Origin: Candidatus Altimarinota bacterium
GTDB taxonomy: Bacteria; Patescibacteriota; Gracilibacteria; BD1-5; UBA2023
Direction: 5' to 3'
Length of the DNA stretch: 64,000 bases
Assembly: GCA_028689205.1 (NCBI GenBank)
Contig: JAQTWP010000001.1
Coordinates: 65,216-129,215 of the forward strand
Within the stretch, counting starts at the first letter, position 1. Each line of letters starts with the position of its first letter. Positions 1 through 8,729 of the stretch are shown here, one piece after another. The notes under the pieces are model-generated. The model had not been told where the DNA came from. It ran no database searches and saw nothing but the letters and a program-made list of their open reading frames with translations. Made by a program: the position numbers and the translations under genes.

Positions 1-338
1 CTGTGTATTGACCATTTTTCATCAGTTTTTGGAGCTTCTAATTCATCAATTGGATCACCAAGAACATTGAACATTCTACCAAGAACATTTTTTCCTACAG
101 GAATACTTATAGGAGCGTCTGTCGCAATAACCTCAAGTCATCTTTTAAGTCATTCTACTGGATTCATGGCGATAGTACGTACAATATTATCTCCAAGTTG
201 TTGTTGAACTTCAAGGATTAATTTATCAGGAGCTCATATAACTTCTAAAGCGTCATATATATTAGGAACATATCATGCCTTAAATTCTACGTCAATAACC
301 ACTCAGATTATTTTAGTAATTATTCATTTATTTTGCAT
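1..338 (-). CDS. atpD: F1Fo ATP synthase beta subunit, N-terminal part (partial)
   Basis: Catalytic beta subunit of the F1 sector; only the first 112 codons lie in the window and the gene runs off the left edge. Read with TGA as Gly, the start MQNKGIITKIIGVVIDVEF matches the beta-barrel N-terminus (usually GkIvqVIGpVVDVeF). It is followed by [19 protein letters not shown] and the conserved stretch [12 protein letters not shown]. The start is ATG at 338. It lies downstream of atpG on the same strand but is separated from it by four small or unrelated ORFs, which is not the usual atpAGDC order. atpC (epsilon) is not in the window and may follow beyond the edge. Confidence 0.95.
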
Positions 339-358
339 AAGTAAATTAGGTTAAAAAA

Positions 359-637
359 TTAGTTATTAATTAAAATATCAATATCAATATCAATAGGATT
401 GCGTGGTATAATTGGAAATGTTTTTCAGTTTATCAAAATTATTTTCACTTTTTTGATAGTCTTGAAAGATACTTCAAATTCATTTCTTTTTCATTCTAAA
501 ATATCAGTAAGTATATCTTTAGTAATCCCCATTTTATTAAGAGTTTCATTTCTCCAATAAAGCATTAAATCTATTTCTTCATCACTGATAATATCTTTAA
601 ATGTCGGTAAATCTTTTTCAGATTGTGTATTATTCAT
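359..637 (-). CDS. hypothetical 92-aa protein between rnhA and atpD
   Basis: Unrecognised small protein beginning MNNTQSEKDLPTFKDIISDE, ending TAA at 359-361, with two in-frame TGA (Gly) codons. Charged, with a short beta-like stretch (KVKIILING) and a repetitive acidic C-terminus (IDIDIDI) encoded by an ATATCA-type tandem run at 367-392. No signal peptide or membrane segment. It fits tightly between rnhA (9 bases upstream) and atpD (20 bases downstream), which suggests co-transcription. Function unknown; the call rests on frame openness and spacing. Confidence 0.6.
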
Positions 638-646
638 AATATTTAA

Positions 647-1054
647 TTATAAATTATTATTATCCATAGCAATATTACTTAATCTATCTGCTTCTTTATT
701 TTTTTCTCTAGGTATATGAATGAAGCTTATTTTTCATCACCATGCTTGGATTGCCTTTTGTATTTCGAATTTTATCTCCGCTAGTTCTTTATTTTTTACT
801 TTGAATATTCAACTTAGTTGATTTATTACTAGTTGGGAATCCATATATAGCTCAATTTCTTTTGCTCATAACTCAATTCATCTCTCAATTCAGTGTAGGG
901 CTCCTAGATATTCTGCTTGGTTATTTGTTTTCACTCAAAGCGATTTATATCTTTTCTCAACGGGAATATTTTCTCGGTCAGTTATATAGACTCCAATTCA
1001 AGCACTTCCAGGATTTCATCTAGCTCATCCATCTGTATATACTTTTAGATTCAT
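647..1054 (-). CDS. rnhA: ribonuclease HI
   Basis: Type I RNase H, which cleaves RNA in RNA-DNA hybrids. 135 aa, close to the minimal length of single-domain bacterial enzymes. Starts MNLKVYTDGGARGNPG, the hallmark first active-site Asp region, where three of the glycines are encoded by TGA. It continues with NNQAEYLGAL (second acidic residue, Glu), LYMDSQLVINQL (third Asp) and IPREKNKEADRLSN (the last Asp with its preceding His region). All four catalytic acidic positions are present. It sits inside the ATP synthase locus, and its start overlaps the end of the preceding 49-aa ORF by 10 bases. Confidence 0.93.
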
Positions 1055-1194
1055 AGCACATGTAATACCTTAGTCGTAAAATTAGATACCATAAAAGTAA
1101 AAACCTTTAATTCATTTTTTGTAGCTCTTTGCTTAGCTTCCCAAAGTGCATAATCAAATCATTCATCAGATTTTTTATCATTTAATGTTCCCAT
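1045..1194 (-). CDS. hypothetical 49-aa protein
   Basis: Very small ORF MGTLNDKKSDEGFDYALWEA..., with TGA read as Gly twice and a TAA stop overlapping the rnhA start by 10 bases. The overlap and same-strand packing support translational coupling, but the sequence has no recognisable motif and could be a chance ORF. No membrane segment or signal peptide. Confidence 0.4.
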
Positions 1195-1241
1195 ATATAA
1201 ATTTTAATTAAATAAATAGTTATTAAATTCAGTTTGGATTT

Positions 1242-1481
1242 TTAATTTCATAACATAAAAGCTACTAGTTGAGTTACTTTTAATGAAGCTATCTTTATTA
1301 ATCCAATTTTCTTATTTTCTCTTATATACTCAGTAGATTCATCTTGTTGTGGAAGATGAATTATAGTTCTTAAAGCTCAATCTGTTCTACATATTGAGTC
1401 CGAATCTGTCATTCAATTTCATCTATCTCATTTTCAGAATATATTTATTTCTCAATTTGAGTTGTTATCAATGTTTTGCAT
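1242..1481 (-). CDS. hypothetical 79-aa protein
   Basis: ORF starting MQNIDNNSNGEINIFGKGDR with six in-frame TGA codons, all of which fit as Gly. The N-terminal half is Gly/Asn/Asp-rich and flexible. The C-terminal half (ENKKIGLIKIASLKVTQLVAFML) is mildly hydrophobic and might be one amphipathic or membrane-associated helix. It sits between two other very small ORFs in the ATP synthase cluster. No family recognised. Confidence 0.5.
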
Positions 1482-1492
1482 ATATAAATATT

Positions 1493-1639
1493 TTAAACTC
1501 TATAACTTATTACTCTAAAAACATTTATACCAGTTTGGGCAGTACATTTTTCTATTGGTAATGGTTTTGCATTTCATGGTTTAGCTGCCGCATTTAATAT
1601 TTTTTTTGCATCCTCAGATATTTCTATATTTTCATTCAT
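1493..1639 (-). CDS. hypothetical 48-aa protein downstream of atpG
   Basis: Small ORF MNENIEISEDAKKILNAAAK..., 18 bases after atpG, ending TAA. Contains one TGA (Gly). The start looks like a short helix (SEDAKKILNAAA). No recognised domain. Gene density and strand agree with operon membership, but a chance ORF cannot be excluded at this length. Confidence 0.45.
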
Positions 1640-1657
1640 ATTTCTATAAATTAGTTA

Positions 1658-2554
1658 TTAATCCTTCATACTTTCTACTCAGCTTACAATTTCTGAGATT
1701 TCTTTCGTTATAGAAGCTTGGCGAGCTTTGTTATAACTTAGTGTAAGTTCGAATACTTTCTTTCAGGCTGAATCTTTTGCATTTTTCATGGCAACCATAC
1801 GAGATGCATGTTCTGATGCCTTGGCTTCTAGAAGTATTTCATAAAACATCATATCTAAGATCATTGGTATTACTTCATCAGCAATAGTTGCTTTATCTGG
1901 TTCTATTTTATATTCTTTTGTTGATTTTGGTTCTTCTTTAATTCATACTATTTCTTCAAGATATTCTACAATATCTTCTTTTTTTATTCTTAGGAATTGT
2001 TTCGCTAGAGCCTTTTGAGTTATAGCTGAATAGTAATAACTATAAAAAACCACAACTTTATCATATTCTCAAGTTCTGAATTTTGCAACTAAGTTTTTCG
2101 AAACTTTTTTACTATCTGATATTTCAACTGAATCTTTTATTACTTCACTATAATCTTCAATTAAATTATTTCATGTTCTAACCACAAAATCCATTGATTT
2201 TTTTCATACAGTAATGAAATCGAATTTAGTTGTAGAATTTTCTTTGATATATGAAGCCACTTTTTTGAAAATATTAACATTATATCAACCACATAATCAC
2301 TTATTAGAAGATATAATAACAGCAAGAGTTCTATGTTTTTTACTTTTTGGTCACTTAAGATATATAGATTCTCCGAGAGAATCTCAGATTTCTCTCAAGA
2401 TTTTTAGAGCTTCAATTGCAAAAGGGCGACTTGCAAGAACTGAGTCTTGAGCCTTTTTCATTTTAACAGTAGAAATAAGTTCCATTGCTTTTGTAATTTT
2501 AGCAGTGTTTTTTACTGTTTTAATTCTTCATTTTATTTCTTTACCTGATGCCAT
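1658..2554 (-). CDS. atpG: F1Fo ATP synthase gamma subunit
   Basis: Central rotor shaft of F1. 298 aa, near the family's usual 285-295. The N-terminal helix MASGKEIKGRIKTVKNTAKI is followed by TKAMELISTVKMKKAQ, the classic gamma signature that contacts the alpha3beta3 hexamer. The Rossmann-like middle contains SNKGLCGGYN. The end, EIVSGVESMKD, matches the conserved C-terminal helix (EIv.GaeAl). Many glycines are TGA. It is normally followed directly by atpD; here four small or unrelated ORFs intervene. An unknown 283-aa gene separates it from atpA. Confidence 0.95.
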
Positions 2555-2583
2555 TTATATGAATTTATATTATAAATTTTAAT

Positions 2584-3435
2584 TTATTTAAATATATTAT
2601 TAAAAAGTCATTTAACCTTATCTGTTATACTCTCAGCTTTTACCTCTTTTTTTATATAAGGTCTTTTTATCATTTTTGGTTCAATTTCTTTTTGTGGTTT
2701 TGGAAAAAATTCATCTCAGAAAAATGTAAATTTCATATTTGCTTCAAAATTTTCAGTTTTTCTTCTTGAATAATTAAGCACTCAACTTATAGTTTCTCTA
2801 AGATAATTTAAATGTTCTATCGGTATTTTTAGTTCATTAGTTTTTTTAAATTTTCAATAAATATCACGCTCTTGTTGTTTTGGCTTAAATCAATTATAAA
2901 AATGCATTAACTCTGTTTTTATTGAACTTAATGAGTTCTCTAATAAATGTATACAATGAGTTATAAAATTATGCTGAATAAAAAATTCAAGGTCACTTAT
3001 ATCAACTTTTTCTGAGGAATGATTTATATTATTTTGTCTTCTTACTATTTCTATTTTAATAAGTCTTCTCAAATATTCTATAGATTCTTCCATTGTTTTA
3101 CTTACTTTTTCTCATTTATTATCAATACTATAAAATAATAAATCAGAATTAAAGGAAGGGAATTTATTTTTAAATAAGTTTCATTTTTGACTTAAAAAAC
3201 TAGCAATAGCTGTTTCTGAAAGTTTTTTAGATGACAAACTATTTACATTTTTATCTATTTTTGAAAAATCAAAATCAAAATTAGGAAAATATTCTTTTAT
3301 ATTAATAAGTGAATTACTAAGTTTTTCTAATTCAAAATTTTTTATATCTGACGGAACATATTCAAAGACAATCTCTTTTTCTTTTGAAGAAGAGAAAAAT
3401 CATGGCATTGTCATAGCTCCAACTGCTGCTCACAT
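2584..3435 (-). CDS. unknown 283-aa protein inserted between atpA and atpG
   Basis: Not recognised. Start taken at 3435 (MGAAVGAMTMPGFFSSSKEK); MTM a few codons downstream is an alternative. The body is highly charged and mostly helical, with KNFELEKLSNSLINIKEYFP, then KVSKTMEESIEYLRRLIKIE and a probable coiled-coil or helical bundle up to residue 200. The C-terminal 60 residues are very Lys-rich (KPQKEIEPKMIKRPYIKKE). There are no transmembrane segments and no Cys pair. It sits 29 bases from atpG and 32 bases from atpA on the same strand, so it is probably co-transcribed with the F1 genes. A role in ATP synthase assembly or stability is only a guess from position. Confidence 0.75.
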
Positions 3436-3467
3436 ATATTAATAATTAGAATATAAAATTATTCTTT

Positions 3468-4973
3468 TTAATAAAGACTTACAACTTCTTTTATAACTTC
3501 TTTTAATTTATTTTCTATATCAGCTTCTAGTTTACCACTTTCTCTAATTTCAGAAATTACACTACTTTCGCTTTCTAATTTTGCATATAAATCTTTTTCT
3601 GCTGATTTGATTTTAGAAACTTCAATTTTATCAAGATGTCAATTAATTCAAGCGTATATTGCACAAACTTGTTTTTCAAAAGGAATTGGAGAATAGATGT
3701 CTTGTTTTAGAAGTTCTACCATTCTTTTACCTCTTTCTAATTGTGATCTTGTTTCTTCATCCAAGTCTGAAGCGAATTGTGAAAACGCCTCTAGTTCACG
3801 GTATTGAGCAAGAGACAGTTTAAGTGTTCAAGCTACTTTTTTCATTGCTTTTGTCTGAGCAGAACCTCAAACTCTTGATACTGAAAGTCATACATTAATT
3901 GCAGGTTTTACTCATGCATTGAAAAGTCAAGTTTCTAGAAATATTTGTCCATCAGTAATTGATATTACATTTGTCGGAACATAAGCTGATACATCTCATG
4001 CTTGAGTTTCTATTATTGGAAGTGCAGTAATAGAACCAGCTCATAGCTTATCATTCAATTTTGCTGATCTCTCAAGTAGTCTTGAGTGAAGGTAGAATAC
4101 ATCTCAAGGATATGCTTCTCTTCCTGGTGGACGTCTAAGTAATAGTGACATTTCTCTATATGCATTTGCATGTTTTGATAAGTCATCATAAATAATAAGT
4201 ACATGTTCTCATTTGAACATAAAGTATTCTCACATAGCAACTCCAGAGAAAGGTGATAACCATTGCATAGCAGCAGGAGCTGAAGAACCCGCCGTAACAA
4301 TAATTGTATAATCCATTGCTCAAGCTTTACGAAGTTCTTCCGCAATTGCAACTACTTTAGAATCTTTTTGTCAGATTGAAACATAGATACATTTAACTCA
4401 TTTTCATTTCTGATTAAGAATTGTATCAATTGCGATTTGTGTTTTACCAGTTTGTCTATCTCAGATAATTAATTCTCTCTGTCATCTACCAATTGGTACA
4501 AGTGCATCAAGAGCTTTAATACCAGTTTCTAATGGTTCATGTACTGATTTACGACTCATAACTCAAGTTGCAACTCTCTCAGTTGGATAGAATTCAGTAG
4601 CTTTAATTTCTCCGAATCCATCAATAGGATTACCAAGAGCATCAACTACTCTTCCAAGCATAGCTTCTCCAACTGGAACTTCTAGAACTTTACCAGTTTT
4701 TTTGGCAATCATTCATTCTTTAATAGTTGAGAATCCAGCAAGGATTACAACTCAAACGAAGTTTTCTTCAAGATTAAGTGCAACTCAGATTGCACCAGAT
4801 TCGAATTCAACAAGTTCATTATAAGATATATCACGAAGTCAGATAACTTTTGCGATACCATCTCAAAGATAGATTACCTCTCAAGAGTTGACTCTCTCAG
4901 GACTTATATCTGCAGAATCAAGACGAGTTTCAATGTCTTTTATGATTCAGTCTAAAACATTTGTATTAGCCAT
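3468..4973 (-). CDS. atpA: F1Fo ATP synthase alpha subunit
   Basis: Nucleotide-binding, non-catalytic alpha subunit; 501 aa, the usual length. It starts [20 protein letters not shown]. The beta-barrel then reads [21 protein letters not shown], with Gly from TGA. A P-loop lies around residue 170, where the reverse strand at about 4440-4480 reads GDRQTGKT, followed by the adenine-pocket and C-terminal helical regions. It ends in TAA at 3468. About 300 bases of repeat-rich sequence separate it from the next upstream gene, so the F1 genes may have their own promoter. Confidence 0.96.
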
Positions 4974-5271
4974 GTGTAGGTTTAAAATTAAAAGTATAAA
5001 AGTTTAATTATTTGTTTTTTGTCATGGTGAGTTAATCGAACCATTAAACCGTCAGGTTTATATTATTGTAATTCATACGAATTAATACTTCGACAAGCAC
5101 CCCAAGAGTACTTACTTTGTGCGCTCAGTATGACAATATTTAATTATATTTTCACTCAAGAGTATTTTCTTTTGAGTACATTTCTGGAGTTTTCTGTCAT
5201 TCCGAGAGAAATGAGGAATCCCTTTTTATTTCACTTATGACGATTTTGGTTGTTTATTTACAAATCAATTT
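4974..5271. repeat. repeat-rich spacer upstream of atpA
   Basis: No gene seen. The spacer holds pieces of dispersed hairpin repeats: TTCGACAAGCACCCCAAGAG near 5089 running into GCGCTCAGTATGACA, a related imperfect copy around 5155-5220 (CAAGAGTATTTTCTTTTGAG, CTGTCATTCCGAGAG), and another CCCCAAGAGTACTT at 5275-5288 that lies inside the C-terminus of the next gene. The same CCCCAAGAGTACTT core recurs at 5100, 7305 (inverted) and 22897. Confidence 0.7.
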
Positions 5272-5574
5272 TTACCCCAAGAGTACTTCCTCCAGGGCGC
5301 ATTTCTGGATTCCGGATTTTATTCTTTTGGTTTTTTTTGTTAAGGTATTTTTATCTTTCAAAAATAATAATCTTATTCAATATATCAAACTCGGTATTAA
5401 TAATATAACAGAGATTATCATCAAGAAACTTAACGTTATATTAATATATATTAAAATACGTGATGTTCCATTGTGTCTAAATAAATAAGAAGGAATATCT
5501 GCAAATATAACGCATGTAATTATTGTAACAAAAGGTCAGATTATGAAATATTTTCATTTTTCTCTGTTTTGCAT
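5272..5574 (-). CDS. small two-helix membrane protein, unknown function
   Basis: 100 aa with two clear membrane segments: KYFIIGPFVTIITCVIFADI (about residues 8-30) and a long one, ILIYINITLSFLMIISVILL to LIYGIRLLF (about 41-70). A basic tail follows. No family recognised. The last dozen codons (KCALEEVLLG) are encoded by a dispersed repeat (CCCCAAGAGTACTT family), so the original C-terminus may have been extended by repeat insertion. The gene lies between atpH and atpA. An AtpI-like role is conceivable from position only, as AtpI has four TM helices. Confidence 0.7.
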
Positions 5575-5627
5575 AAATATAAATTAGCTACAATTATTTC
5601 TTCCAGTTTCATTTTCAAAAGTGCTGA

Positions 5628-5665
5628 CTTAAAGGGATTCTCACACTTCGCTCAGAATGACAGAT
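5628..5665. repeat. dispersed hairpin repeat (GGGATTCT...GAATGACAG type)
   Basis: Sequence GGGATTCTCACACTTCGCTC followed by AGAATGACAG. Very similar to 6410-6442 and to inverted relatives at 6067-6092 and 20512-20537. Copies lie between genes and can pair locally as short stems. Confidence 0.7.
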
Positions 5666-5686
5666 TAAGGAATATTGTATACAATT

Positions 5687-6034
5687 TTATATCTTCCTCA
5701 AATTATTTCTAACACTCTCAAAACTTATATCAAGCATATCATCACCTAGGAATAATCTCATTCATCAAGCTAGGTTTGGATTTTCTTTCCAAGTGATTTG
5801 ATTTTCTAGAACTTCTATTCAGAATATATTCTTATAAATATTGGTCGCAGTATTTGTTATTTCTGATTTTACTAGAGAAGGGAAGTATTCAATAATAATC
5901 TTATTCTCTCAAGATAGCTCATGATGAATAAGATTAGATGATTTTTTACCAACATTCTTTCTAAGGGCTCTGTATTTTTTTAGAATCTTAGAAATACTAG
6001 CTAGTTCTTCTTTAGAATATTTTGTTATTTCCAT
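5687..6034 (-). CDS. atpH: F1Fo ATP synthase delta subunit, short form
   Basis: Peripheral-stalk/F1 connector (delta, OSCP homologue). Only 115 aa against the usual 175-185. The C-terminal part is diagnostic: NPNLAGGMRLFLGDDMLDIS, then FESVRNNLRKI, matching the conserved ...GGi.i.vGd.vlDgSv+..L..L end of delta. The N-terminal helical domain that binds the alpha N-termini is much shortened; only a Lys-rich stretch (KKYRALRKNVGKKSSNL) precedes it. Three consecutive functional glycines are TGA. It lies between the GIY-YIG gene and the two-helix membrane protein gene. The call depends mainly on the C-terminal motif and position in the operon. Confidence 0.75.
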
Positions 6035-6092
6035 AAATATATTATTTAGTTAATCTAGAGTTTCTGTCATCCTGAGGAACGAAGGATCCCTT

Positions 6093-6383
6093 TTAGAACC
6101 ACTTTTGACTCAAATCTTCCCACATTGGATTAATACTTATAATCAATTCTTCTTTTCTAAATCTTTTCCATCATTTTAATTGTTTTTCTCTTGTTATTGC
6201 TCAATTAATATCTCATCAATTTTCAAAGTAAACTAATTTATTACAACCATATTTCTTTGTAAATCAGTCTACTTGTCATTTTTTGTGTTCTTGAATTCTC
6301 CTTTCTAAATTATTTGTAACTCAAATATATAAAGTTCAACTATTACTTGACAGAATATATACGAAGTAATTATGATTTTCCAT
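6093..6383 (-). CDS. GIY-YIG domain protein (UPF0213/YhbQ-like), copy 1
   Basis: Single-domain GIY-YIG nuclease-fold protein, 96 aa. MENHNYFVYILSSNSGTLYI shows the YVYIL...LYIG pattern, then TNNLERRIQEHKKG with the conserved Arg and His, and a C-terminal GAITREKQLKGWKR with the conserved Glu. Gly residues in the fold are TGA. A close relative of the same length is at 25076-25366 in the window. It interrupts the ATP synthase gene order between atpF and atpH and is flanked on both sides by dispersed repeats (6067-6092 and 6410-6442), which suggests insertion together with repeats. Substrate unknown. Confidence 0.88.
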
Positions 6384-6404
6384 AATTATGAGTCATAAAA
6401 CTTA

Positions 6405-6442
6405 CTAAAAGGGATTCTTCGACTTCGCTCAGAATGACAGAC
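6405..6442. repeat. dispersed hairpin repeat upstream of GIY-YIG copy 1
   Basis: GGGATTCTTCGACTTCGCTC continuing AGAATGACAG, nearly the same as 5632-5663. With the partial inverted copy at 6067-6092 (TGTCATCCTGAGGAACGAAGGATCCC) it brackets the nuclease gene. Confidence 0.7.
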
Positions 6443-6448
6443 TGGTAA

Positions 6449-6925
6449 TTATATTTTCTCCTCTTTAAGAGCTTTTTCAATAAAATCTTTGTTTGCATCA
6501 CTTTTTGTGAATAATTTCTCATTCATTTTAAGCGCTACATCAAGTACTTTGTCTTTTAGTTCTGAGTAAAGAGTTTTTCTTTCATTATCAATATCAAGAG
6601 TAGCTTTGTGTTTGATTTTTTCTGCTTCGTCTTTTGCATCATCAACTAGATTAGAAGCTTCTTTTTTAGCTATTATTTCAGCATTTTTCTTAATTGATTC
6701 TGCGTCCATTTTTGCAGAGTCAAGAATGAGTTTAGCTTCTTTTTTAGCTTCTTTTTTTGATTCTTCCATCTCATCGTGAGCTGTTTCTAATTCAGATCTT
6801 TTTTTCTCTTCAGTAATTATATATGCTAAATAAGGCTTGAATAAAAACTTATTCATCACGAATATTATTATACATATATTAACAAACTGGATTATAAATG
6901 ATCCTAAGTTTACAAATGCACCCAT
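6449..6925 (-). CDS. atpF: F1Fo ATP synthase b subunit
   Basis: Peripheral stalk subunit, 158 aa. One N-terminal membrane helix (FIIQFVNICIIIFVMNKFLF, residues about 9-28) followed by the family's KPYL hinge and a long, highly charged coiled coil rich in Lys/Glu/Ala (SELETAHDEMEESKKEAKKE onward) to the end. No TGA codon. It follows atpE after a 67-base gap that contains an inverted repeat. Confidence 0.95.
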   Translation of the reverse strand: MGAFVNLGSFIIQFVNICIIIFVMNKFLFKPYLAYIITEEKKRSELETAHDEMEESKKEAKKEAKLILDSAKMDAESIKKNAEIIAKKEASNLVDDAKDEAEKIKHKATLDIDNERKTLYSELKDKVLDVALKMNEKLFTKSDANKDFIEKALKEEKI

Positions 6926-6953
6926 TTTTTTTCTTGTTAATCTAATTAAATTT

Positions 6954-6984
6954 TTTAGGGAAAGGTTTTTGAGCTTTCCCTAAA
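6954..6984. promoter_or_regulatory. intercistronic hairpin between atpE and atpF
   Basis: Perfect 11-bp inverted repeat TTTAGGGAAAG ... CTTTCCCTAAA with a 9-base loop. In the direction of the operon (minus) it lies just after the atpE stop and before the atpF start. The strand of transcription has an A-run rather than a T-run after the stem, so it does not look like a terminator for this operon. A processing or stabilising stem that raises the c-subunit message is a reasonable inference. Confidence 0.6.
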
Positions 6985-6992
6985 TGTTTTTA

Positions 6993-7208
6993 TTATGCAA
7001 TGAATTTTAATATCATAGCGATTACGAAAGCAAATATTCAAAGTGCTTCAGCAAACGCAATTGCAAGAATCATTGTAGATTTGATTTCTCCTGATGCAGA
7101 AGGATTTCTACCAATAGCAGTAAGTGCAGCATAACCGATTAATCCGATTGCAATAGCTGGACTGAATGCTCATAAACCAAAAGCTAGAGCAATAGCAATT
7201 TCTGTCAT
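6993..7208 (-). CDS. atpE: F1Fo ATP synthase c subunit
   Basis: Rotor-ring proteolipid, 71 aa, two helices with a polar GRNPSASGE loop. The ion-carrying acidic residue is the Glu in AIAFAEALGIFAFVIAMILK. Helix 1 (LAFGLGAFSPAIAIGLIGYA) lacks the Gln that, with Ser/Thr after the Glu, marks Na+-binding c rings. The sequence therefore points to proton coupling, though this is inference. Two glycines are TGA. Confidence 0.95.
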
Positions 7209-7279
7209 AAAAATATTAATTTAAAAAATAAAAAGGAAAACTTTGAATATATTTCAAAACCTTCACTACTTACTTTTTA

Positions 7280-7393
7280 GTTTGTCATACTGAGCGCCCG
7301 TAGGAAGTACTCTTGGGGTGCTTGCCGAACTATTAATTTGTAAAAATTATAAAAATCTAAAGATTTTATAGTTCGACAAACTCACTATGACGT
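7280..7393. repeat. long inverted repeat between atpB and atpE
   Basis: GTCATACTGAGCGCCCGTAG at 7283 continues through AAGTACTCTTGGGG (7305-7318) to TTGCCGAAC. The other end, GTTCGACAAACTCACTATGAC (7371-7391), is the inverse type of terminus. The block is the inverted counterpart of the repeat at 5089-5137 and is presumably able to form a long stem in the operon mRNA between atpB and atpE. Confidence 0.65.
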
Positions 7394-7404
7394 TTTTTAT
7401 TTTT

Positions 7405-8220
7405 TTAATGGTGTTCTTCAATTGCTCATCTAAAGTACATAGATGAAAGTACAAAAAATACAACAGCTTGAATTAGTGCTACGAACAATTCGAAGAACCA
7501 AAAAGGTAAAACCATGAATTCTCAAAGTCTAAGTCAATATAAACTTATCATTCATCCTAGGAAAGCAAGCATTGATATAAGTACTACTCAGGCAAAAATA
7601 TTACCGAATAATCTTAGAGATAATGATAGAGTTTTTACTATTTCTCAAATGAAATGAAGCCATCCAACGAATACATTCACACATTTTTCTATTAAGTCAT
7701 GTCATTCAAAATTGAATATATATCACTTCAGATATTTTGGAAGTCATTTCTTATAAACCGCGATAAAATGAGAAATAACTATTATACTTAATGAAAGTGC
7801 AAAAGTAGTATTAGGATCAGAATTAATTGGTCTGAGATATTCGTGCCATCATCTTTCTTCACTAACGAAAAGAAGCATCCAATCAAGGAAAAGTGAGAAT
7901 ACATTTGATAGGAATATGAATATGAACATTCATCCAACTAGGAATAATACTCTTTTTGCGAATTTTTTATCTCCTATAAAATCAGTAGCCATGTTATATA
8001 ATCATCCAACTGCAATTAATCAGGTAGTTTTGAAAAATCATCATTTGTTTTTGATTGCAAGTCTGAACATTAATAGAACGATGAAAAATAGAACCATGAA
8101 TATCCAAGTTGATATTATAGTACTAGTTAATCATTCAAAATGAAATCAGAGAATGCTAAAATCAGTTCATTCAATGAAACTTCATTGAATTGCTGGAATA
8201 TGTGGACCTTTTGTTGTCAT
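7405..8220 (-). CDS. atpB: F1Fo ATP synthase a subunit
   Basis: Membrane stator half-channel subunit, 271 aa, about five to six TM helices. Signature helix-4 stretch TLSLSLRLFGNIFAG carries the essential Arg. The C-terminal helix FELFVALIQAVVFFVLSSMY has the conserved Glu/Gln region. The start ATG at 8220 gives MTTKGPHIPAIQGSFIEG. About 20 glycines are TGA, so under the standard code the gene would be invisible. First gene of the ATP synthase cluster in the transcription direction, with atpE next after the repeat block. Confidence 0.94.
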
Positions 8221-8305
8221 AAAAATAATACTTAGTTAATGCTAAGTCGTTTTAAGAATTGAATTAGTATATGAAATTTGAAAAAAAATCAAATTTTTAA
8301 AAAAT

Positions 8306-8596
8306 TTATACAACTAAATTAATCAAAGCTCATTTATCTTGTGTTCAGTTATTATTTTGAGGTTGTTTATAATTTGAATTATCTTGATTATCTCCAGATT
8401 TTGCTTCTGTAGGTTTTTTTACTACTGTAGAAGTTGCTGATAAAGCTTGACTGTCAGAAGATAGAGAAACTGTATCGCTAACTGCTTTAGCAAATGATTC
8501 AGTTTTTTTAGAAGTCGTCGTATTAGTTCAAGAATCTTTTTTTTCTTGAGGAATATTCATTCCAGTTGAAGAAGGATTCATTCAATTTACTTGCAT
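8306..8596 (-). CDS. hypothetical low-complexity 96-aa protein
   Basis: Ser/Thr/Asn/Lys-rich, apparently disordered protein (MQVNGMNPSSTGMNIPQEKK..., ...NYKQPQNNNGTQDKGALIN) with four or five TGA Gly codons. No hydrophobic segment. It is upstream of atpB on the same strand (85 bases) and could be the first gene of the ATP synthase transcript or an unrelated leader gene. No family recognised. Confidence 0.55.
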
Positions 8597-8665
8597 ATAA
8601 TATTTATTAATATTTAAAGTATTTGGATTTTAAAATAATTATAAGTAAAGTCAATAGTTAATTCT

Positions 8666-8695
8666 TTGATTTTTAATAGAATATTATGGTAAGAT
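8666..8695 (+). promoter_or_regulatory. candidate sigma-70 promoter of the 3D-domain gene
   Basis: TTGATT (8666-8671), 18-base spacer, TAAGAT (8690-8695), followed 34 bases later by the ATG at 8730. It lies between divergent genes. The match is to the E. coli-type consensus only. Confidence 0.4.
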
Positions 8696-8729
8696 AGAGA
8701 ATATTAATTCAAACAAAAACAAATTTATT

